The position numbers were made by a program, and so were the translations under genes. The notes below the pieces were generated by a model that did no database searches, was not told the DNA's origin, and saw only the letters and a program-made list of their open reading frames with translations. A stretch of DNA of 64,000 nt, taken from NCBI RefSeq assembly GCF_000520995.1, contig NZ_JACA01000051.1, positions 1-64,000 of the forward strand, in the 5' to 3' direction. Shown here piece by piece: positions 52,775 to 61,297 of this stretch. The stretch is from Aquimarina macrocephali JAMB N27. GTDB lineage: Bacteria; Bacteroidota; Bacteroidia; Flavobacteriales; Flavobacteriaceae. Each line of letters opens with the position of its first letter. Within the stretch, counting starts at the first letter, position 1.

Positions 52775-53380
52775 ATGGACCAAAAAATCAAATCTAAAGA
52801 AACCCAAAGTTTAATCATCAATAATGCTTTTGAGCTATTCTACAAGCATGGTTATAACAAGACCAGTATTCCAGAAATTATAAAGGGTACGGGGCTTTCT
52901 AAAGGTGCTTTTTATCATCACTTTAACAGCAAGAAAAATATTGGAGAAAAAGTAATTGACCTTACTGTAAGAAAAAGAGTCTATGAAAGGATGGTTGTCC
53001 CTCTCAAAAATCCTGATAATGCGCCCGTAATACCATTGCTATGTGATGTCTTTATTAAGCGTATTGAAGGCTATTCTGATTTGGAAAAAGATTTAGGTTG
53101 TCCAGCAAATAATTTAATTAATGAAATTGGGTATTCCGAAAATTCATTCAGGAAAATGCTCAGGGGTATTATTGATAATTGGCAACTGGTTATGGTCAAT
53201 CTATTAGAGCAAGGCAAAATAAAAGGTGAAATTAGAAAAAATGTTGATACATCGGCAACGGCTATTTTTCTAATAAGCGCCTTTGAAGGCGTAAGAGGTA
53301 TTAGAAAAGTATATGATAATGATAAAATATTGGACGAATATCTCATAGCTGTAAAAAATTATATTGAGCAGTTAGCATAA
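52775..53380 (+). CDS. TetR/AcrR family regulator
   Basis: A 201-residue TetR protein with a clear N-terminal HTH (IINNAFELFYKHGYNKTSIPEIIKGTGLSKGAFYHHFNSKKNI, given here only by its span of about residues 13-55) and the family C-terminal TetR_C-type helices. Cys111 in DLGCPANNL is typical of the subgroup that includes AcuR/RutR-like regulators and those controlling reductases. It heads a unit with OsmC, 20 bases downstream, and likely represses itself through the operator at 52734. Confidence 0.9.
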   Translation: MDQKIKSKETQSLIINNAFELFYKHGYNKTSIPEIIKGTGLSKGAFYHHFNSKKNIGEKVIDLTVRKRVYERMVVPLKNPDNAPVIPLLCDVFIKRIEGYSDLEKDLGCPANNLINEIGYSENSFRKMLRGIIDNWQLVMVNLLEQGKIKGEIRKNVDTSATAIFLISAFEGVRGIRKVYDNDKILDEYLIAVKNYIEQLA

Positions 53381-53400
53381 TTTTTAAATAAAAAAATAAA

Positions 53401-53805
53401 ATGGAAACAATTCAAATTACACTAGAACAAATATCAAATACAGCAATGCAATTAAACAATGAAACCATAAAAGTCATTGTAGATCGCCCTCTAAGTCAAG
53501 GTGGAGGTGGCAATGGATTAATGGGTGGGCAATACTTATTGACAGGTATTGGAGGTTGTTTTTGTAGTACATTTTTTGCCGCAGCACAATCTAGAGATTT
53601 AGAAATTGAAGGTTTTCAAGTGGATGTAATTGCAACCAAAAGCGAAGATTTACCCAAACGCTTTACAGACATACTCCTTGATGTATCCTATAAAAAATGT
53701 AGTGATCCTACAGTATTTAAAAAATTACTTAGAATTGCTGAAATGGGTTGTTTATCAATTAATACCATTAAAGAAGGAATGGGATTTAAAGTAAATCAAA
53801 AATGA
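53401..53805 (+). CDS. OsmC family peroxiredoxin-like protein
   Basis: A 134-residue OsmC-fold protein. Two cysteines in the family positions: GGCFCSTF (about residue 58-60) and AEMGCLSINTIK (about 120). OsmC/Ohr enzymes reduce organic hydroperoxides with these thiols. The extra Cys in the first motif is unusual. It is co-transcribed with the TetR gene, which suggests regulation by an electrophile or peroxide. Confidence 0.85.
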   Translation: METIQITLEQISNTAMQLNNETIKVIVDRPLSQGGGGNGLMGGQYLLTGIGGCFCSTFFAAAQSRDLEIEGFQVDVIATKSEDLPKRFTDILLDVSYKKCSDPTVFKKLLRIAEMGCLSINTIKEGMGFKVNQK

Positions 53806-53810
53806 AATAA

Positions 53811-53924
53811 GTTATTTACAACAAAGATACACCGGGAGGAATTGCCTCCTTTAATCAAGCAATCCTGAAAGGCAATCAGGACAAGTAACTATTGATGTAA
53901 AAACCATAATATTTATAAGCAATA
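53811..53924 (+). pseudogene. Possible degenerate gene fragment
   Basis: Frame 53817-53888 reads YNKDTPGGIASFNQAILKGN and ends in TAA; a neighbouring frame continues GQVTIDVKTI to about 53911. Joined by a frameshift, it looks like the C-terminal tail of a dehydrogenase-type protein. No start codon is present. This is impression only. The region also has small dyads (GGAGG-N5-CCTCC at about 53835). Confidence 0.3.
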
Positions 53925-53950
53925 ACGATTAATTAAATTATTCAAAATTA

Positions 53951-54325
53951 ATGCAGTATATGAAACTAATAGAAAAATTTAAGGACATTACAGACTACTT
54001 CTCTCCAAAAATAATTGGAGAAGTTAATGATACTTACGTTAAGCTGGCAAAAATAAAAGGTGATAAAGTACCCTGGCACAACCATGAACATGAGGATGAA
54101 CTCTTCTATATTATTGAAGGAAGCCTTCTTTTTGAAACAGAAGGACAAGATCCTTTTACCATGAATCAAGGAGATCTGTTTATTGTAAAACGTGGTGTTA
54201 ATCATAGGGTTTCCTCAATAGAAGAATGCAAAATCATGCTAATAGAAAACAAAACGGCAGCGCATACAGGAAAAGTAAAATCCGAAATCACCAAAAATAT
54301 CCAAGAACAACAATTAGAATCATGA
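53951..54325 (+). CDS. Cupin domain protein
   Basis: A 124-residue single cupin. Motif 1 is PWHNHEHEDELFYIIEG (two His, one Glu metal ligands) and motif 2 is GDLFIVKRGVNHR. It may bind Fe or Mn. Alternative ATG at 53960 fits homologues equally. It lies 145 bases after OsmC and is followed by the MarR operator. Substrate unknown. Confidence 0.85.
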   Translation: MQYMKLIEKFKDITDYFSPKIIGEVNDTYVKLAKIKGDKVPWHNHEHEDELFYIIEGSLLFETEGQDPFTMNQGDLFIVKRGVNHRVSSIEECKIMLIENKTAAHTGKVKSEITKNIQEQQLES

Positions 54326-54366
54326 AAGTTCTATTGTAAATGCAAAATCATTAGTTTAAAATATTT

Positions 54367-54407
54367 TATAACAAATACTTGCCTAAAGCAAGTATTTGTT
54401 ATATTTG
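54367..54407 (+). promoter_or_regulatory. 16-base-arm operator over a leaderless promoter of the MarR gene
   Basis: TATAACAAATACTTGC (54367-54382) and GCAAGTATTTGTTATA (54388-54403) are perfect 16-base arms with a 5-base centre. TTG (54379-54381), 18 bases, TATATTTG (54400-54407) gives a promoter wholly overlapped by the palindrome. The -7 box ends four bases before the ATG at 54412, so the mRNA is probably leaderless and autorepressed. Confidence 0.8.
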
Positions 54408-54411
54408 TACT

Positions 54412-54855
54412 ATGGAAAACATAGTTAACAAAATACGTGGGTTTAATCGGTTTTATACTAGAATCATCGGGGTAGTCAATAATCACATATTAGAAAGTCA
54501 ATATTCACTTTCAGAAGTTCGTGTTATGTACGAGATTTATCATAATCCTAAAATTACAGCTCGACAAATAAAAGAGATTATTCAGGTTGACGAAGGTTAC
54601 TTAAGTCGCTTGATAAAAAAGTTAGTTACCCTAAACATCATCAATAAAATAAAATCACAAGACGATCATAGAATATCATACCTAAAGCTCACAGAAAATG
54701 GTGAAAAAATATTTTTAAACCTTAATCAACGCTCATCAGATGCTATTTCTGAGATAATCCAACATCTTAACAAAGGAGAGCAAGAAGAATTAATTCTATT
54801 ATATAAAAAAATAGAAATTTTATTAACCAAAAAAGGAAATCAAAATGAAGATTAA
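54412..54855 (+). CDS. MarR family transcriptional regulator
   Basis: A 147-residue MarR protein; winged helix with ITARQIKEIIQVDEGYLSRLIKKLV and the wing SQDDHRISYLKLTENG. I use the ATG at 54412. A TTG at 54379 would extend the frame through the operator and promoter and is rejected. It overlaps the GNAT gene by 11 bases. In many bacteria these two domains form one polypeptide. Confidence 0.9.
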   Translation: MENIVNKIRGFNRFYTRIIGVVNNHILESQYSLSEVRVMYEIYHNPKITARQIKEIIQVDEGYLSRLIKKLVTLNIINKIKSQDDHRISYLKLTENGEKIFLNLNQRSSDAISEIIQHLNKGEQEELILLYKKIEILLTKKGNQNED

Positions 54856-55342
54856 TGACATTTCTATCAGAACAACTATCAAACCCGGTGACTTGGGGTA
54901 TATCATTCATCGTCATGGCAAACTATATGGTGAAGAATATAACTATGGAGTAGCATTCGAAACCTATGTTGGGGAGGGAATGTATGAATTTTATAAAAAT
55001 TACAATCCCAAAATGGATAGAGCCTGGATATGTGAGCATAATGACAAGATTGTAGGTTTTGTTTTATTGATGCACAGAGAGAATAAAACTGCTCAACTTC
55101 GATATTTCTACCTCGAACCAGCATATCGAGGGTTAGGACTTGGAAAAAAATTAATGTCCCTTTTTATGGATTTCTTTTACAAAACAGGGTATCAATCTGC
55201 CTATCTATGGACAACTCATGAACTATCTGCTGCTGCTTCGCTTTATACAAAACACGGGTTTAAATTAACAGAATCAAAAGAATCAATGGCTTTTGAAAAA
55301 CCTTTGATAGAAAATCGCTATGATTTTTCAACTACACCTTGA
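54845..55342 (+). CDS. GNAT family N-acetyltransferase, MarR-linked
   Basis: A 165-residue GNAT: RYFYLEPAYRGLGLGKKLMSLFMDF contains the acetyl-CoA motif (RGLGLGKK at about 97-104), and AAASLYTKHGF is the usual C-terminal part. The N-terminus IKPGDLGYIIHRHGKLYGEEYN is shared with MarR-GNAT fusion proteins. Its start overlaps the MarR stop by 11 bases, so translation is coupled and both are under the operator at 54367. Confidence 0.9.
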   Translation: MKINDISIRTTIKPGDLGYIIHRHGKLYGEEYNYGVAFETYVGEGMYEFYKNYNPKMDRAWICEHNDKIVGFVLLMHRENKTAQLRYFYLEPAYRGLGLGKKLMSLFMDFFYKTGYQSAYLWTTHELSAAASLYTKHGFKLTESKESMAFEKPLIENRYDFSTTP

Positions 55343-55487
55343 ACTGAAGTCAAATTCTAATAAAAATTTATCTATCACTTGGGTCTATAGTTCAATTAAA
55401 TTTTCATACAATTGTATAGCTAAGAAATACCGGCACTAAGACAGTAATGCTTTTATAATCGAAACATCATCATAAATAAATAATGAT

Positions 55488-55976
55488 ATGAAAAAAATAA
55501 ACTTAATCTACATAGTACTAATCTGTATCTTTCATATTTCTCTGCATTCTTGTAAAAACCATTCGAATCCTGAGAAAAATAAAGCTCCCATACCTGAGCA
55601 AGTAGATAAAGAAAATACTACACTAACAGAAAAGGAACCAAAACAAACAAAATATCCAACACTAAATATCAAGTCAAATGATCGAATAAACTCACCCATC
55701 GAAATAAAAGTGAATTCTGAAGGTGTTTGGCTTGCCAATGAAGGAGAACTTGGATGGATCCAGTTAATCGATGACAAAGGAAATGAATTAGCAAAAGGTA
55801 TATTAAGTGCTGATGGTGATTGGATGAAAAGTGGCCCCGTAATGTTTTCAACCACCTTAACATTTGATTCAAAAAATATAAAAACCGGTAAACTTATAAT
55901 TCACAACGACCCAGGAGAAGGAGACGGTGATGAAGCAGGAGAATCAATAAGCTTTGAAATACCTATTATTTTTTAA
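55488..55976 (+). CDS. Lipoprotein of unknown function
   Basis: A 162-residue lipoprotein (lipobox LHSC, Cys22). After a charged linker the C-terminal 100 residues look like a beta-sandwich, with the end resembling the Gmad2 immunoglobulin-like domain: SPIEIKVNSEGVW, and LIIHNDPGEGDGDEAGESISFEIPI (near the end, about residues 138-160). Function unknown. It is nine bases upstream of the DUF3995 gene. Confidence 0.72.
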   Translation: MKKINLIYIVLICIFHISLHSCKNHSNPEKNKAPIPEQVDKENTTLTEKEPKQTKYPTLNIKSNDRINSPIEIKVNSEGVWLANEGELGWIQLIDDKGNELAKGILSADGDWMKSGPVMFSTTLTFDSKNIKTGKLIIHNDPGEGDGDEAGESISFEIPIIF

Positions 55977-55985
55977 TCTCAAAAA

Positions 55986-56405
55986 ATGATATTACCTATT
56001 CTACAAAGTCTTATCTTTTTTATCCTTGGGATTATTCATTTTAATTGGGTTGTAGGAGGAACATTTGGATTTGAAGCCTCATTACCAACTAAAGAAAATG
56101 GAGAAAAAATACTAAATCCAAAAAAAATTGATAGTGCCATAGTAGCACTTGGACTAACAGTTTTTGGATTTTTTTATGTACTCGAATCTGGTCTTATAGC
56201 TTATGAGTTACCTAAATGGCTCCTGAAATATGCAAAATGGATTATCCCTTCTATTTTTATACTCAGAGCTTTGGGGGACTTTAAATATGTTGGCTTTTTT
56301 AAACGAATAAAACAAACAAAATTTGGCAAATTAGACACTATCTTTTTTTCTCCATTGTGTCTAATTATAGGATCAATCGGACTGATAATAGCCTTAACAA
56401 AGTAA
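55986..56405 (+). CDS. DUF3995 membrane protein
   Basis: A 139-residue protein with four hydrophobic segments. The first segment (LIFFILGIIHFNWVVGGTFG) and the GDFKYVGFFKRIKQTKFGKLDTIFFSPLC stretch match DUF3995. Function unknown. It precedes the PhyH gene by eight bases with a GTG start. Confidence 0.83.
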   Translation: MILPILQSLIFFILGIIHFNWVVGGTFGFEASLPTKENGEKILNPKKIDSAIVALGLTVFGFFYVLESGLIAYELPKWLLKYAKWIIPSIFILRALGDFKYVGFFKRIKQTKFGKLDTIFFSPLCLIIGSIGLIIALTK

Positions 56406-56413
56406 TAAAACAA

Positions 56414-57646
56414 GTGAACACAAAAGATAATTTAATGATGGCCGGCTATGAAAGCCTGGATAATTACTGGACAAGGACAAAATTAAATTTGTTGCAGAAA
56501 TTAAAAGTACATACTGCTGCTATTTTAATTACCATATTCAAATTTATCATTAAACCTATCAGGTTCTTATTTGGTAAAAGCTTTAATTTACTTGCAAATA
56601 TTGATGAAGATTTAGGAGAATTCGACATATTAGGAAGTAAAAGAAAAGAAGAGTTTGGACAACATTACCTTACACAACCAGAAATAGATAAGTTTATAAA
56701 TAGTGGTATTCATGGGCCATTTCGTGTATTAGACACTATGGAAGCCGAAAACCTTGCAAATGAAAGTGATGATCTATTTAAAAAACACTTTCATAAAACT
56801 ACTATATTTGGTAAAGATATTTTGAATTCGCTAAAAGCATCTGGTGATTACTCTATTAATTATCTAGGTTTTTTTCAGGGATCAAAATACAGAAGGCTTT
56901 GGGATGTATTAAAACATCCCAAATTATCACAGCCTCTTCAAAGTATTTTAGGTGATGATTTATTATGTTGGAGATCCCAGTTTTTTGAAAAAAAACCAGG
57001 ACAGGAAGGTACATTTTGGCATCAAACTGGCACTTTTCGAGAATCTGATGAAAAGCCAAAATTAGAACCCTCTCGTCTTACACATCCTGCTATTGCACAA
57101 TTATCTGTATGGATTGCTCTAAGAGATACCAATAAAGAGACAGGATGCCTACGCATGATAGAAGGCTCGTTTCGAGATGGCCGTTTTGAAAGAATTGTAA
57201 CTAATATTCAGGATGATTTATCTGGTTATTTAATGTCCCTGCCCTACTCAGAAATTGCCAAGACCTTAAAAACTATTTGGTATACTACAGGCAATTTCAA
57301 AAAAGCACAATTAGTATTCGAAAAGATAAAAAAAAAGGTCCCCTCTCTTTTTGAGAATGTTATCATTAGAGATCTGGAAATGAAAGCAGGCGAAGCAATC
57401 ATTTTTACTTCTTTAAACACTCATGCATCTTATGCAAATACTTCTGATGATCGTGTGCGCTTGGCTTTGGCAGGAAGATATACCCGATCTGATGTTCATA
57501 TATTTAAACATGAATCAATTTCTGTATTACCAACCAAAAGTGGTGGTATCCCATATAATGTGTATAAAGAACCTTCTATTCCCGTATGTGGTAGTCCTAA
57601 ACATCCAAAGACCAATAATAATATAGCAGAATACCCTATATCCTAA
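56414..57646 (+). CDS. PhyH-family Fe(II)/2-oxoglutarate-dependent enzyme with HQT in place of HxD (halogenase-like)
   Basis: A 410-residue protein from the GTG at 56414 (ATG at 56435 is the alternative). The double-stranded beta-helix core has the proximal His203 in EGTFWHQTGTF, the distal His337 in NTHASYANTS and the 2-oxoglutarate Arg region DDRVRLALAGRY. The usual carboxylate ligand two residues after the first His is Thr205. In known iron halogenases this position is Ala or Gly. WIALRDTNKETGCLRMIEGSF also resembles the chlorinating-enzyme group. The first 130 residues (EFDILGSKRKEEFGQHYL...) are an N-terminal extension. Substrate unknown. Confidence 0.8.
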   Translation: MNTKDNLMMAGYESLDNYWTRTKLNLLQKLKVHTAAILITIFKFIIKPIRFLFGKSFNLLANIDEDLGEFDILGSKRKEEFGQHYLTQPEIDKFINSGIHGPFRVLDTMEAENLANESDDLFKKHFHKTTIFGKDILNSLKASGDYSINYLGFFQGSKYRRLWDVLKHPKLSQPLQSILGDDLLCWRSQFFEKKPGQEGTFWHQTGTFRESDEKPKLEPSRLTHPAIAQLSVWIALRDTNKETGCLRMIEGSFRDGRFERIVTNIQDDLSGYLMSLPYSEIAKTLKTIWYTTGNFKKAQLVFEKIKKKVPSLFENVIIRDLEMKAGEAIIFTSLNTHASYANTSDDRVRLALAGRYTRSDVHIFKHESISVLPTKSGGIPYNVYKEPSIPVCGSPKHPKTNNNIAEYPIS

Positions 57647-57658
57647 AAGAAGTCATGA

Positions 57659-58519
57659 TTAACCAAAACTTGGTTCATGTAATCTTTTTTTATAATCTGA
57701 AGGAGTCATTCCTTTAATTTCCTTAAATTTTCTATTGAAGTTAGAGAGGTTTTTAAAACCACTACGATAAGAAACTTCAGAAATGGTGATATCCGATTCT
57801 CTGGATATTAATCTACACGCATTCTCAATTCGTACCTCGATCAAAAACTGAAAGAACGTTTTATTGGTTCGTTGCTTAAAATATCGACAAAAAGCATTAG
57901 GTGTCATATTAGCCAAATCAGCAACTTCTTTTAGAGAAAAATCTCTATTAAACTCATTCATCACTACCTGAAAAACTTTGGCCATTCTCTTTCCTTCATT
58001 ATCAGTATATGCTCTTTTTGAAATGAAAGATGATATGGTTTCGGTTTTTGATGTTTTCAGTATTTTTAAAACCTTCAAAAAAATGGTAAAACGATCTAGT
58101 TTTTCTTTCTTCTCAACAATTTTTAGAAACTGTTTTTTTAATTTTTCCTTTTTAGAGAATACTTTAATCCCATATACCGAATTTCTAAAAAATCCTGACA
58201 AATCATTAAACTCAGGAAGTTTAAAAAATAGATTCCCAAAAGATTCTTTGGTAAAAAAAAGTGAGATCATATAAGATTTTACCGCAGAAGAAGCGCTCTT
58301 TAATACATGAGGAACGTTACTCCCAAAAATCAAAATATCATTAGCTTTATAATCAGTTATAGTATCTCCAACAATTAAACTCCCTTCTCCCGATATTATA
58401 ATTGATATTTGTATCTCCTCATGTTGATGAAATTTATCATAAAAAACAACTTCCTTATCCTCCTGTACAATTAAAGTGTCGGTCGAGGATTTTGGTATTT
58501 TAAAAGGTAATGCTTTCAT
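57659..58519 (-). CDS. AraC family regulator with cupin sensor
   Basis: A 286-residue regulator: N-terminal cupin (HEEIQISIIISGEGSLIVGDTI, about residues 33-54) and C-terminal AraC double HTH (LKEVADLANMTPNAFCRYFKQR and SEVSYRSGFKNLSNFNRKFKE, about 190-285). It is divergent from the hydroxyproline operon, with 137 bases between the starts, and is the obvious local activator. It is convergent with the PhyH gene, with 12 bases between the stops. Confidence 0.9.
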   Translation of the reverse strand: MKALPFKIPKSSTDTLIVQEDKEVVFYDKFHQHEEIQISIIISGEGSLIVGDTITDYKANDILIFGSNVPHVLKSASSAVKSYMISLFFTKESFGNLFFKLPEFNDLSGFFRNSVYGIKVFSKKEKLKKQFLKIVEKKEKLDRFTIFLKVLKILKTSKTETISSFISKRAYTDNEGKRMAKVFQVVMNEFNRDFSLKEVADLANMTPNAFCRYFKQRTNKTFFQFLIEVRIENACRLISRESDITISEVSYRSGFKNLSNFNRKFKEIKGMTPSDYKKRLHEPSFG

Positions 58520-58633
58520 TTCTAATTCATCTATGAATCAATATTAATCATAATTATGCATATATTAACAATAAAAGGTAATATAGTATCACATATAGAT
58601 AATTTCTCAATGTATCTTTCATCGGTTTCATAA

Positions 58634-58641
58634 TATCTTTG
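58634..58641 (+). promoter_or_regulatory. -7 box TATCTTTG of the hydroxyproline operon
   Basis: TATCTTTG (58634-58641) ends 15 bases before the ATG at 58657. The TTG inside it should not be taken for a start codon. No -33 TTG is present, as expected if an activator (the AraC protein) is needed. Confidence 0.65.
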
Positions 58642-58656
58642 AATAAAATTTTAAAT

Positions 58657-59583
58657 ATGGTAATAGATTGGAAAGGTGTAATGCCTGCAGTGACTACAAA
58701 ATTCACCAAAGAGGATACACTAGACTTAAAAATGTTTGAAATTAATATCAATGCACAACTTGAAGCTGGAGTACATGGAATTATACTAGGCGGGACTTTG
58801 GGTGAGGCAAGTACATTGAGTGATGACGAAAAAAGAATTTTGGTTAGAACCACAGTTGATATCGTTAAAAACAAAGTTCCAGTTATCATTAATATTGCAG
58901 AACAAACTACAAAAGGTGCTATCGAAGCTGCAAAAAAAGCAAAAGAAGATGGAGCTAGTGGCTTGATGATGCTCCCACCAATGCGATATAAAGCAGGAGA
59001 TCGAGAAACTGTAGTTTACTTTAAAGAGATAGCTAAAAGTACAGATCTACCTATAATGATTTACAACAATCCTGTTGACTATAAGATAGAAGTCTCTTTG
59101 GATATGTTCGAAGAGCTATTAGCACTGGATAATATACAGGCAGTAAAAGAATCTACAAGAGATATTTCTAATATAACACGAATTAAAAATCGCTTTGGCG
59201 ACAGGTTAAAAATTCTGAGTGGAGTAGACACATTAGCTCTCGAAAGTTTACTAATGGGTGCTGATGGTTGGGTTGCTGGATTAGTAGATGCTTTTCCAGA
59301 AGAAACTGTAGCTATTTATGAACTTCAAAAAGCAGGTCGAATTAAAGAAGCTATTGCTATTTATCGTTGGTTTTTACCCTTGTTGGAGTTAGACATAAAC
59401 CCTAAATTAGTGCAAAATATAAAACTGGCAGAAGTAGCTACCGGAATCGGCACAGAACATGTACGTCCTCCCAGGTTACCACTTGTTGGAGATGAACGTA
59501 AAAAAGTATTGGAAATTATTGAAACTGGTTTAAAAACAAGGCCACAATTACCCGAATACAAAAACATTGAATTAATAGATTAA
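58657..59583 (+). CDS. DapA-family aldolase, probable 1-pyrroline-4-hydroxy-2-carboxylate deaminase
   Basis: A 308-residue DHDPS/NAL-superfamily enzyme. GGTLGEAST (the GTTGE-like loop), MIYNNPVDY with the catalytic Tyr, and Schiff-base Lys164 in QAVKESTRD are present. Context (2,5-dioxovalerate dehydrogenase next, 4-hydroxyproline epimerase downstream) points to the deaminase that turns 1-pyrroline-4-hydroxy-2-carboxylate into 2,5-dioxovalerate in hydroxyproline breakdown, rather than lysine synthesis. First gene of the operon. The ATG at 58657 replaces an in-frame TTG in the promoter. Confidence 0.85.
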   Translation: MVIDWKGVMPAVTTKFTKEDTLDLKMFEININAQLEAGVHGIILGGTLGEASTLSDDEKRILVRTTVDIVKNKVPVIINIAEQTTKGAIEAAKKAKEDGASGLMMLPPMRYKAGDRETVVYFKEIAKSTDLPIMIYNNPVDYKIEVSLDMFEELLALDNIQAVKESTRDISNITRIKNRFGDRLKILSGVDTLALESLLMGADGWVAGLVDAFPEETVAIYELQKAGRIKEAIAIYRWFLPLLELDINPKLVQNIKLAEVATGIGTEHVRPPRLPLVGDERKKVLEIIETGLKTRPQLPEYKNIELID

Positions 59584-59673
59584 TCCCTAAAATGATGTAA
59601 TCAAAAAATAATAGAGATGACATCATTCTTTCATTAGAAATTAATCTATTTACACATTAAATCATTTAGAATT

Positions 59674-61257
59674 ATGATAACAGGCAAAAACTATATAGGA
59701 AATCAGCTCTCGGCTATAGGAAATAAAACCTACACAACTTTTAATCCTAAGCTAAATATTGAAAATGAACATACATTTTTTGAAGCCTCAGAAGAAGAAA
59801 TCGAAAAAGCCGTATCATTAGCTTCAGAAGCTTTTGAAATTTTCAGAAAGGTTTCTGGTGCTAAAAAGGCAGAATTTCTAAATGCAATTGCCGATGAGAT
59901 TCTGGCTTTAGATGATCTTCTAATAGAAACATATAGATCAGAAACTGGTTTGCCAGAAGGAAGAGCAAAAGGGGAACGAGGTAGAACTATAGGACAATTA
60001 AGAACTTTTGCTGATCTGGTAGCCGAGGGCTCGTGGGTAGAAGCATCTATAGACACTGCTGATTTAGATCGCAGTCCTATCCCTAAACAAGATATTCGTA
60101 AAATGCTGGTCCCTTTAGGGCCCGTTGTTGTTTTTGGAGCAAGTAATTTTCCATTAGCCTATTCTACAGCTGGAGGTGATACTGCTGCCGCATTTGCTGC
60201 AGGATGCCCTGTGATTGTAAAATCACACCCTATGCATGCAGGAACCGGAGAATTAATATCTGCTGCAATTATCAAAGCTGCTATAAAAACAGGGATGCCA
60301 AATGGAGTATTCTCTAACCTTAATAGTTCAGGAATTGAAGTAGGTGTTCAATTAGTAGAACATCCCGCAGTAAAAGCAGTTGGTTTTACAGGTAGTATTA
60401 GAGGAGGTAGAGCACTATTTGATTTGGCTTCAAAACGACCAGAACCAATCCCGGTATTTGCAGAAATGGGAAGTATAAACCCTGTAGTCCTATTACCTGA
60501 AGCAACAATTACCAAAGGAGTCGATTTAGCTAAAACCTATGCAAAATCAATAACAGTAGGAGCCGGACAGTTTTGCACAAACCCTGGTTTGCTTATCGGT
60601 ATTAAGGGAGAAGCCTTAACCAATTTTATAACAGTACTTTCTGAAGAAATTGTAAAAATCGAACCTTCATGTATGTTGCATCCCAATATTATTGGAAATT
60701 TTGAAAGAAACAAAACAAATGCATTGCAACAAAATGGATTATCTGTCACAGCAGAGCTTGATAGTGATATTGCCGTGAATTATGCAAGACAAACAGTTAC
60801 CACAGTAGAAGGAAAAACATTTTTAGAAAATACAACCCTACATCAAGAAGTATTTGGGCCATTCTCTATGGTTGTGCAATGTAAAGATGTTGAACAATTA
60901 GAAACTATAATCAATACTTTAGAAGGACAACTTACAGGAACTATTATAGCAGAAAAAGAAGAAGCGCTACAATACAATACAGTTATTGATGCATTACAAA
61001 ACAGGGTAGGAAGAATCATCTTTAATGGTGTTCCTACAGGAGTAGAAGTATGCCCTTCTATGTTACATGGTGGTCCATATCCTGCCTCTACAGATAGTAG
61101 ATTTACAGCAGTTGGTATTCACTCTATTAAACGTTGGGTACGCCCATTTAGCTATCAAAGTTGGCCGAATAATTTATTACCAAACGAACTTAAGAATGAA
61201 AACCCTTTAGGGATTTCAAGATTGGTTGATGGTAAGCATACAGATTCTAAAATCTGA
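59674..61257 (+). CDS. 2,5-dioxovalerate (alpha-ketoglutaric semialdehyde) dehydrogenase
   Basis: A 527-residue aldehyde dehydrogenase, NADP-type. Catalytic Cys301 in GAGQFCTNPG, general base Glu264 in VFAEMGSINP, and GFTGSIRGG for cofactor binding. The FAEMGSINPV and VPTGVEVCPSMLHGGPYPASTD segments are diagnostic of the 2,5-dioxovalerate dehydrogenase branch. It oxidises 2-oxoglutarate semialdehyde to 2-oxoglutarate, the last step of hydroxyproline (and some sugar acid) catabolism. It lies 90 bases after the DapA-like gene. Confidence 0.92.
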   Translation: MITGKNYIGNQLSAIGNKTYTTFNPKLNIENEHTFFEASEEEIEKAVSLASEAFEIFRKVSGAKKAEFLNAIADEILALDDLLIETYRSETGLPEGRAKGERGRTIGQLRTFADLVAEGSWVEASIDTADLDRSPIPKQDIRKMLVPLGPVVVFGASNFPLAYSTAGGDTAAAFAAGCPVIVKSHPMHAGTGELISAAIIKAAIKTGMPNGVFSNLNSSGIEVGVQLVEHPAVKAVGFTGSIRGGRALFDLASKRPEPIPVFAEMGSINPVVLLPEATITKGVDLAKTYAKSITVGAGQFCTNPGLLIGIKGEALTNFITVLSEEIVKIEPSCMLHPNIIGNFERNKTNALQQNGLSVTAELDSDIAVNYARQTVTTVEGKTFLENTTLHQEVFGPFSMVVQCKDVEQLETIINTLEGQLTGTIIAEKEEALQYNTVIDALQNRVGRIIFNGVPTGVEVCPSMLHGGPYPASTDSRFTAVGIHSIKRWVRPFSYQSWPNNLLPNELKNENPLGISRLVDGKHTDSKI

Positions 61258-61297
61258 TTTTTATAATCAATACTAAAAAAATTAATACTTGTTTAGA

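Noticed and set aside
54379..54411. TTG start of the MarR gene
   Set aside because: Would translate through the operator and the -7 box; the ATG at 54412 gives a standard MarR N-terminus.
55532..55855. 107-residue minus-strand frame
   Set aside because: Antisense to the lipoprotein at 55488; no recognisable features.
58639..58656. TTG start of the DapA-like gene
   Set aside because: The TTG is part of the TATCTTTG promoter box; ATG at 58657 fits the family.
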